From Procambarus clarkii (Eukaryota; Arthropoda; Malacostraca; Decapoda; Cambaridae), in the NCBI RefSeq assembly GCF_040958095.1, contig NC_091195.1, forward strand, positions 27,479,586 to 27,543,585: a DNA stretch of 64,000 nucleotides, in the 5' to 3' direction. Below the pieces are notes generated by a model, which was not told where the DNA came from, searched no databases, and saw nothing but the letters and a program-made list of their open reading frames with translations. How positions within the stretch are numbered: the first letter of the stretch is position 1; each line of letters opens with the position of its first letter. A program made the position numbers and the translations under genes. Shown here piece after piece: positions 60,925-64,000 of the stretch.

Positions 60925-63084
60925 TGAGAGCAAGAGAGACAACGAGAGCGAGAGAGAGAGAACGAGAGCGAGAGAGAGAGAGAGAACGAGAGCGAGAGAG
61001 AGAGAGAACAAGAGCGAGAGAGAGAACAAGAGCGAGAGAGAGAGAGAGAGAGGGGGGGGGGGAGAGCAAGAGGGAGAGCAAGAGAGAGCAAGAGAGAGGG
61101 CAAGAGAGAGCGAGAGAGAGCGAGAGAGAAAGTGAGATAGAGCAGGCGAGAGAGAGAGCAGGCGAGAGCGAGAGAGAGAGAGCAGGCGAGAGCGAGAGAG
61201 AGAGAGCAGGCGAGAGCGAGAGAGAGAACAGGAGAGAGCGAGAGAAAGTGAGCCAGAGAGAGAGAGGTAAATCCTTGCCTCCACTCCTAGCATTGAAAAG
61301 GAAAATCCTTGAAAAGACAGAGGCCAATGTCCGGCAGACCAGCAAGCTCCTCTAATTATAGTGTTCTCCCTTGTACAGTATAGGTCTTTTTCTTTTGTTA
61401 ACTTACTAGAGCCTGAGATCTTCACAGCTACATTTTGTTATCAAATGCTTTTACAATTTGATCACAAATTCTAAAAATATTACTGCTTTTATAAAAATTG
61501 CAAAGCCATACAGCATGACCCTTTGTACACTTTGGATTCATGTTTAATGTTTGCGCTATGGTAAAAACGAACACATCAAAGCAGAAACGACATACAGTAT
61601 AGAACAGTCAAATAACACTATTGAGAGAGAAAGCAATGTAAAAGATTTAGGAGTAATCATGTCAGTAGACCTTACCTTTAAAGAACAATACAAAGTAGCC
61701 GTCACAACTGCAAGAAAAATGAGAGGTTGGATAACAAGAACCTTTCACACTAGAGATGTAATACCAATGATGATACTTTTAAGACACTAGTGCTCTGTAG
61801 GGTGGAATATTGTTGCACACTTTTTTCTACCTCAGACGTGGCCACACATTTACAATGCTAAGCAGCATATATACATTTTCTTCTGTCCTCCATGGACAGG
61901 GTTAAGGATCTGTTAAAACATATAAGTTAGTGATTTATTGAGCAATCAACCACAGAGGGTGATTGTAGTGCTTTTATAATGCTAATCTAACCTACAAACA
62001 TAAATACATCAATTAACAGCCCCATTTATGGGCAGAGAAATTGCTGACCTGGAGAACAAAGATCCTTTACCGCTAGAATCCACTCAATAAAACATCTAAA
62101 TTATTGGGACCGACTAAATATTTTACATCTGTATTCTCTTGAGCGCAGGCGGGAGAGATACATAATAATCTACACGTGGAAAATATTAGAGGGGCTGGTC
62201 CCAAACCTGCACACAGAAATAACACCACATGAGACCAAGAGACATGGCAGGATGTGCAGAATACCCCCGTTGAAGAGCAGAGGTGCAACAGGTACTCTGA
62301 GAGAGAACTTTATCTTGCTGTGCTTGGAAGAAAAAACTACATTGGAATGGGACAATTATATTAAAAATAGTATTAATAATATTTACAATTATTAATTACA
62401 ATTAATTATAGCTTGGTTACTTGCATGCACGTTTGACGTAGTCTTAATTATGGATTAGGTTAGTTACCAAAGTTAACTAAGCTATGTATACTAATGCTGC
62501 TGCCAGAAGTAGAAGACTAACACTTTGGGGGGTCCTGGGTGGAGCACCCCATAATAAAAAAAAAAGCAATTCATGTAGCAAGTCATGTAAGGAGTAGGCG
62601 AGGCCAAAAGCCTAACAGTGTACGAGGGGTGCATGAAGAATTTGGCCGATTAACCAGTTCCCTGTATCCAAAAGTTAGCACCCGAGAAGGGTGCCGAGTG
62701 CAGCTAGTTAATTTCCCACTAACAGTAATCCACGACACAAATGAAAGGGGAGTTGTAGAGCGGTAGTTAGGAAGGAAGTGGCACCTGGGTCTGCCTGGGA
62801 CGGCACCCCCCTGATAAGTGTGCCAGTGGGCCCAGGACGGACCGAAATGTCGTCCTTTTTCCATTTCCTTATGTATGGTTTGGTCATCATATCTTCAGCC
62901 ACGTTACTGTAACTCATCGTCTGTATAATTTAAGCCAAATATGGCCATTTTCAGGGCAATGCTGGCTTACTTGAAATATTTATTCTTGCAGGGTATGTTT
63001 TTCATCCTGGGCACTGGCCTGGCCCTCTCCATGATTGGGTTTGGAATTGAACTATGTTGGTCACGATGCCACCTGCACAACTAG
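39231..63084 (+). CDS. Ionotropic receptor (variant glutamate-receptor-like channel), nine exons
   Basis: Exons 39231-39307, 42414-42665, 46777-46867, 49944-50235, 50704-50918, 56804-56984, 57422-57521, 60416-60545 and 62992-63084 join in frame to 476 residues. The order is canonical for an IR: S1 lobe (VRLVVAAEEWAPH, then RPADGSWG, NGSWSGMVGMVARK, EADMALGPF), M1 (about 187-212), pore loop ending LLQQ (237), M3 SFCTNLTSILAV (264-275), S2 lobe, and M4 (about 449-469) with a short tail. IRs are chemosensory cation-channel subunits in sensory-neuron membranes. R155 (TAARAADTDF) corresponds to the ligand-carboxylate arginine; S2 has ED at 354-355. No amino-terminal domain or signal peptide is seen, so an upstream exon is likely missing. 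The start ATG at 39231 is only a candidate. Oddities are an in-frame repeat in S1 and a satellite at the stop codon. Divergent type; no orthologue name is offered. Confidence 0.9.
39540..40262 (-). pseudogene. LINE-A C-terminal RT fragment
   Basis: On the minus strand 40261-39950 encodes GKFLGLYLDKRLNFSTHIQY and LTYGICAWGSTTANYLKPI, the thumb/C-terminal part of a Jockey/CR1-like reverse transcriptase. After this the frame is lost. The 5' part is truncated. Confidence 0.8.
40380..41030 (-). pseudogene. LINE-C: RNase H C-terminus and cysteine finger
   Basis: The minus strand encodes PSHVGIVGNDIADEAAKLAT, the final RNase H motif, then HRIRLGYPCASEIG and CQHCG, as in I/Jockey-type LINEs that carry RNase H. 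The frame breaks near 40650. A 40-bp block with ACTGTGCACTGTGTTAGATA is duplicated (40579 and 40627). Two GCGGGCCCTAAGCCTCTG copies lie at 40383 and 40414. Confidence 0.8.
41155..41292 (+). repeat. LINE-A 3' tail with (AAAT)n
   Basis: GACCTGCCCGAAACGCTGCG to TGTACCTTCTTGTATATAAA, then (TAAA)n. It is inserted into the endonuclease-domain fragment described next. Confidence 0.8.
41293..41900 (-). pseudogene. LINE endonuclease-domain fragment, interrupted
   Basis: The minus strand reads ILTETWLCKDHTQLYNLAGY (about 41700-41790) and further down HINLGSDFNID (about 41300), the TETW and GDFN motifs of an APE-type endonuclease. A second LINE tail (41445-41560, ending AATAAACATACTTGAAC) and the LINE-A tail at 41155-41292 break it up. 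Confidence 0.7.
42414..42665 (+). CDS. IR exon 2, S1 start with in-frame repeat
   Basis: 252 nt. Acceptor TATATTAG/ATTTACAG, donor TTCAC/GTGAGA, phase 2 to phase 2. It encodes VRLVVAAEEWAPHLTIYHG at the S1 entrance and GPMASLLEILAHSINFT at the end. Between them 42511-42618 is four 27-bp units, 36 residues of PQDALHMEG type. Confidence 0.9.
42511..42618 (+). repeat. 27-bp coding repeat x4 inside IR S1 lobe
   Basis: Units encode PQDGLHMEG, PHDALHMEG, PQNALHMEG and PQDALQMGG. At the nucleotide level each contains GCCCTTCACATGGAGGGCCC with few changes. The related upstream LMKEG-P may be a fifth, decayed unit. Confidence 0.95.
43180..44545 (-). mobile_element. LINE-B, CR1/L2-like, 5'-truncated
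   Basis: A 1.37-kb element ending in an (ATGTTCTT)n-type 3' tail (43184-43201, read on the minus strand). It is truncated inside the RT domain at about 44545, where TTAGACGTAATTA is locally duplicated. It contains one long open frame. Confidence 0.88.
43249..44502 (-). CDS. LINE-B reverse transcriptase, N-terminally truncated
   Basis: 417 codons without a stop. The frame continues upstream into NYRPISLTSI-like sequence to about 44540. Motifs in order: SQHGFINGRSC, YLDFSKAFDTVPHERL, SGVPQGSVLGPLLF, FADD (44059-44048), then LGVMISKNLK, RPHLDYAVQFWSP and a C-terminal RKDLGKYWFSNRVVDLWNQLP. The protein would copy LINE RNA into DNA at a chromosomal nick. Without the endonuclease region this copy cannot be autonomous. 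The intact frame implies recent insertion. Confidence 0.9.
   Translation of the reverse strand: MGKLLESIIANKIRLHLEKHKLIIESQHGFINGRSCLTNLLSFYSSIVEAVDSGKDCDVVYLDFSKAFDTVPHERLIKKIESHGIGGAILSWIRAWLYQRKQRVSINGIKSEWENVVSGVPQGSVLGPLLFIIYINDLDSGLSSNICKFADDTKIGREINSEEDSLSLQVDLDRVLKWSKDWQMQFNADKCKVLRLGNDDRVTRYELDGVVIAKSDCERDLGVMISKNLKQKDQCINVRNKANRTLGFINRSVSNKTPGVVLKLYLALVRPHLDYAVQFWSPYYRMDINSLERVQRRMTKLIPQIRNLSYEERLTKLKLHSLERRRVRGDMIEVYKWMNGHNRGDINRVLKVSTQDRTRNNGYKLDKFRFRKDLGKYWFSNRVVDLWNQLPRNIVEVGSLDCFKHGLDKYMSGIGWL
44626..44993. repeat. 24-27-bp array, LINE-B 3' UTR-like unit
   Basis: About 14 units of GCAGCTCCTATTGGTCC, alternating CATACGAG and CCCCATACGAG or CCCCTACGAG spacers. Same unit as at 37948, amplified independently beside a LINE-B copy. 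Confidence 0.9.
45085..46569 (+). pseudogene. LINE-A reverse transcriptase, 5'-truncated and frameshifted
   Basis: Plus-strand RT: FVDLRKAFDTVNH (about 45186), VPQGSILGPLLFLIYINDL, FADD (45456-45467), LGVLIDQKLNF. The frame ends at TAA (45732) in an A run. It resumes in another frame at 45802 with YPYLNYGICAWGSTT and KWNDLPNHVK, to a stop at 46275. Another shift lies near 45175. The 3' UTR has CTGCCCGAAACGCTTAGCG and ends AATAAACATTTG. This is the most complete LINE-A copy and identifies the tail fragments elsewhere. Confidence 0.88.
46570..46740. mobile_element. PAL1, complete copy with 15-bp target duplication
   Basis: A 171-bp palindromic element bounded by CTGAATAAACATTTG at 46555-46569 and 46741-46755. 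The left single-stranded part is CAGGTGATGAGTCACAATAA. Duplication length suits LINE-driven retroposition. Inserted in the LINE-A 3' end, 36 bp before IR exon 3. Confidence 0.9.
46777..46867 (+). CDS. IR exon 3, S1 core
   Basis: 91 nt. Acceptor GTTCTTCAG/G, donor GGAAG/GTCGGT, phase 2 to 0. It encodes YSVSRPADGSWGLLHDNGSW and SGMVGMVARK, the most conserved S1 block of crustacean IRs. Confidence 0.93.
46870..48025. repeat. IR intron 3: nested MITE-G, SINE and TGAT-ended repeats
   Basis: 46870-47040 and 47867-48025 are copies of one repeat starting TTGATTGAT-AAGATTAAGCC, with AAAAGGTGGCACGGGCATGA; a partial copy lies at 47735-47810. 47045-47543 is a MITE-G split by another (inner 47262-47492). 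47565-47735 is the tRNA-like SINE family seen at 28700. Confidence 0.75.
48271..49052. repeat. 56-bp minisatellite, array 2
   Basis: Fourteen units of the same sequence as at 27873 (GCTCCTGTGCCAGGTAAGTC and the ACGGGCTCAC-TAGCCCGT stem). ACC/TACC and CCATAG/CTATAG variants alternate. Confidence 0.93.
49203..49437 (+). repeat. SINE-T, plus orientation
   Basis: tRNA-like head with GGTTCGATCCC B box (49246-49256), GTACCTGGGAGTTAGACAGC centre, and tail AAATCATCTCAAGATAACC. 49438-49943 holds nothing but a short (TA)n tract at 49830. Confidence 0.85.
49944..50235 (+). CDS. IR exon 4, end of S1, M1 and pore loop
   Basis: 292 nt. Acceptor TTGGCTTCAG/GAG, donor GCAAG/GTACGG, phase 0 to 1. It encodes EADMALGPFAMTAARAADTD (R155), DPWGFLLPLAP at the membrane entry, an M1 rich in A/L/V, and FTYYSVLLQQ at the pore-loop end. 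Confidence 0.94.
50236..50703. mobile_element. IR intron 4, mostly a PAL1 insertion carrying a LINE tail
   Basis: PAL1 arms at 50248-50350 and 50541-50617 surround a LINE 3' tail (about 50395-50540, ending CAATAAACTTATTTCAATT). CAAGGTAC occurs at both borders (50232-50239 and 50618-50625), so the target duplication includes the exon 4 donor. Without the insertion the intron would be about 80 bp. Confidence 0.8.
50704..50918 (+). CDS. IR exon 5, M3 and start of S2
   Basis: 215 nt. Acceptor GGTCCGCCAG/CT, chosen because it alone restores phase after exon 4 and gives the usual eight residues between LLQQ and WER. Donor CTCATG/GTAATG. It encodes WIVAALILSWSFCTNLTSIL and RYIPQPFQTFLDLIRDHHA. An acceptor at 50666 would also fit the consensus but breaks the frame. 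Confidence 0.88.
51068..56490. repeat. 5.4-kb minisatellite in IR intron 5 with higher-order repeat
   Basis: About 280 units of TACCGGGAAGGTTCTC or -GTGCTC, joined by CAG, AAG or ATGG, so the unit alternates between 19 and 20 bp. All three plus frames stay open for more than 1780 codons. These are by-products: there is no start context and no unique sequence. The one-off variant TCCCATGG occurs at 51471, 53144 and 54798, giving higher-order periods of 1673 and 1654 bp. Confidence 0.97.
56652..56768. repeat. Inverted pair of tRNA-like SINE heads
   Basis: GCCGTGATGAGGATTCGAACC at left is the reverse complement of GGTTCGAATCCTC-type sequence at right (GTTCGAATCCTCATTACGGC), making a hairpin of about 117 bp directly before IR exon 6. 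Confidence 0.7.
56804..56984 (+). CDS. IR exon 6, S2 lobe
   Basis: 181 nt. Acceptor TTTCGGCAG/AGT, donor CGTACAG/GTAATT, phase 0 to 1. It encodes SATSGTLYDLARLALEGRL and HNVLLIEDLSAQLSMADHF; ED at 354-355 sits where S2 usually provides an acidic ligand contact. Confidence 0.93.
57266..57421. repeat. 34-bp repeat running into IR exon 7 acceptor
   Basis: Four units with GGGTGTCCCTACACAAGGTG and TAACTATGCCACA. A fifth, cut short at CCCTACACAG, forms the 3' splice site at 57420-57421. 56985-57265 shows nothing else. Confidence 0.88.
57422..57521 (+). CDS. IR exon 7, S2 lobe
   Basis: 100 nt, phase 1 to 2; donor CGCCAG/GTAAGC. It encodes GRCDFYRSREKILGFMYSVI and QKNSPLVPAFNAR, the standard IR block before the last S2 helix. 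Confidence 0.94.
57660..58050. repeat. SINE head and LINE-D scrap
   Basis: 57660-57745 has GAGGGTTCGAACCTTCG and CTTGTGGATTTGTTC, as at 27154. 57840-57935 is a plus-oriented LINE-D 3' end (CCTCGTCGAGGCCACTAGTG). Confidence 0.6.
58195..59620 (-). pseudogene. LINE-A, long decayed copy with (TA)n tail
   Basis: About 45 TA units (58200-58288) form the 3' tail, then the GTCACTAGTATGCGCAGCG signature. Minus-strand coding traces read RHKYLFDIHRIKLNL, LWNSLPNEL and, near 59540-59600, a GPLLFLIYI-like RT box. Many frameshifts. Confidence 0.8.
59770..60110. mobile_element. SINE-like insertion with 21-bp target duplication and internal 120-bp doubling
   Basis: GAAAGCAAAAGGAAAGCCTT(G) flanks both sides (59770-59790 and 60090-60110). 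The insert has two tandem 120-bp units (59793-59912, 59913-60032) with CCAAGCCCGGCCCGAGGCC and CACCAGGCTGTTGCTTGGAG, then a unique end to 60089. 60111-60415 holds no feature seen. Confidence 0.88.
60416..60545 (+). CDS. IR exon 8, end of S2
   Basis: 130 nt. Acceptor TTTTCTTCAG/G, donor CTTTGG/GTGATC, phase 2 to 0. It encodes LQHIVEAGLYAHWINAATPN, then a cysteine- and proline-bearing stretch and LSLQNLW leading into M4. Confidence 0.93.
60718..61268. repeat. GA-rich microsatellite
   Basis: Irregular GAGAGAGC/GAGAGAAC repeats over 550 bp with a G9 run near 61053. Long Arg/Glu and Ser/Leu frames are by-products. Confidence 0.95.
61545..62400 (+). pseudogene. LINE-E RT C-terminal fragment
   Basis: Plus strand reads RYGKNEHIKAETTYSI, NVKDLGVIMSVDLTFKEQYK and RKMRGWITRTFHTRD, then, after frameshifts, IIIYTWKILEGLVPNLH near 62160. 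It matches the post-catalytic region of a further non-LTR family. Stops and shifts show it is dead. Confidence 0.8.
62826..62925. repeat. PAL1, diverged single arm
   Basis: CCAGGACGGACCGAAATGTCG to CTTCAGCCACGTTACTGTAA. 62401-62825 shows nothing else recognisable. Confidence 0.7.
62992..63084 (+). CDS. IR exon 9, M4 and stop
   Basis: 93 nt. Acceptor ATTCTTGCAG/GGT. It encodes GMFFILGTGLALSMIGFGIE, completing M4, then LCWSRCHLHN and TAG. The last 27 bases resemble a unit of the satellite that follows. Confidence 0.93.
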   Translation, partial: GMFFILGTGLALSMIGFGIELCWSRCHLHN

Positions 63085-63325
63085 CCACGATGCCATCTGA
63101 GCTACTGGTCACCACTGGTCACGAGGCAACCTGAGCTACTGGTCACCACTGGCCACGAGGCCACCTGAGCTACTGGTCACCACTGGCCATGATGCCACCT
63201 GAGCTACTGGTCACCACTGGTCACGATGCCACCTGAGCTACTGGTCACCACTGGCCACGATGCCACCTGAGCATCTAGTCACCACTGGCCACGATGCCAC
63301 CTGAGCATCTAGTCACCACTGGTTA
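63062..63325 (+). repeat. 34-bp repeat overlapping the IR stop codon and 3' UTR
   Basis: Units of about 34 bp with GGTCACGATGCCACCTGAGC and TACTGGTCACCACT. The first, diverged unit is TGGTCACGATGCCACCTG-CACAAC, coding the receptor's C-terminal residues; six to seven more follow the stop. Confidence 0.9.
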
Positions 63326-64000
63326 TAACCAGCGGTGACTCTCCTAATGGAGCCGCTGAGCTGCAGTTCCCCAGACACTCACTGCCAGGTGTATGACTCC
63401 AACAACCTCGTACTAGAATAGTAAGCAACAAATGTATCTTAACAAAATCTCCTTACATGTTATTTTCAGTATGTAACTAAATATTGAATATTTTAATTAA
63501 AATGAGACAAAAATAGAGGTTTCATGCTGTACAATAGTGTAAAATTTATCGGTGATACATCTGGCAATGTTCAGCTGCATTTAGCCTATTCACACCATCA
63601 GTTACTTGTTTAGTGTTTATATTGAGTGAGTTGTCATGTGTTGCTAGTGGTGCTTATGTTACTTGGAATACTTTGCAAGTTTAATTACCATGACAATGAC
63701 AATGGAAAGTAGAGTGAACTCGGTGAAGCATTGACAAAGTATGGTTCAACTTTTTGTAGCCGACATTAAATGAAAAGATAGAAATAAAAGTAAAAGCAAA
63801 ACATACGCCACTTTTATTCATTCTACAGATAAGTACAAGTAGGAACAAAGAATATCCATGCCAGTTTAACATCACTTCATCACAAATGTGAATCGCTTTG
63901 TGGTTGTGATGAAAAAAATGCTTTATTTTGCTCTCCACGCTTAGTGTTTAGTGGGGACCAAACATTATACATGATACTAAAGTTGTACACATTGTTCAAT
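63326..64000 (+). other. Probable IR 3' UTR / downstream flank
   Basis: AT-rich, no ORF match. An AATAAA lies at 63783-63788 and is the best poly(A) signal candidate, about 700 nt after the stop. Nothing else seen. Confidence 0.4.

Noticed and set aside
60668..61425. Arg/Glu and Ser/Leu-rich frames
   Set aside because: GA microsatellite.

Overview
The window looks like nuclear DNA of a malacostracan crustacean, most likely a decapod (crayfish/lobster/crab type). The evidence is: small exons split by long AT-rich introns with GT-AG borders; many tRNA-derived SINEs, palindromic MITE-like elements and CR1/Jockey-type LINE fragments; a piggyBac transposon; and an arthropod-type ionotropic receptor (IR). 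A very large share of the DNA is tandem repeat. I see no bacterial gene, CRISPR array or operon. Species cannot be fixed from sequence alone.

Two host genes can be reconstructed exon by exon. On the minus strand, positions 24467 to 943 hold the first four coding exons (186 codons, in frame across all junctions) of a transportin-3 (TNPO3) orthologue; the gene continues off the left edge. On the plus strand, positions 39231 to 63084 hold nine exons (476 codons plus stop) of a divergent ionotropic receptor with a complete ligand-binding S1 lobe, M1, pore loop, M3, S2 lobe and M4. Its true 5' end is uncertain. The genes are divergent, with about 14.8 kb between the two most 5' exons found.

Layout: 0-24.5 kb is TNPO3 and its introns. 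These hold a 4.5-kb 29-bp satellite (3.7-8.2 kb), a TTAA-flanked non-autonomous element (10.0-11.1 kb), an intact 2.9-kb piggyBac (12.0-15.0 kb) inserted in one copy of a 1-kb tandem duplication, a 30-31-bp array (17.65-18.2 kb), a 28-bp array split by a SINE (19.3-20.7 kb), and a 2.7-kb array built from copies of TNPO3 exon 1's own 3' end and splice donor (21.6-24.3 kb). 24.5-39.2 kb is intergenic: LINE, SINE and MITE copies, a 56-bp array, a small serine-rich membrane-protein ORF (31.2 kb), a 2.6-kb GGTCAGAAGACC array (32.7-35.25 kb), and a compound array (37.95-39.2 kb) whose units match the 3' end of a LINE. 39.2-63.1 kb is the IR gene; its introns carry LINEs with RT, RNase H or endonuclease coding remnants, a second 56-bp array, and a 5.4-kb array with 1.65-kb higher-order periodicity.

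The recurring theme is that minisatellites sit on exon edges: TNPO3 exon 1 (donor), IR exon 1 (acceptor side), IR exon 2 (inside coding sequence, in frame), IR exon 7 (acceptor) and IR exon 9 (across the stop codon). One palindromic retroposon has also duplicated the 5' splice site of IR exon 4. No pathway links the two genes. TNPO3 imports SR splicing factors into nuclei, and IRs are chemosensory ion-channel subunits.
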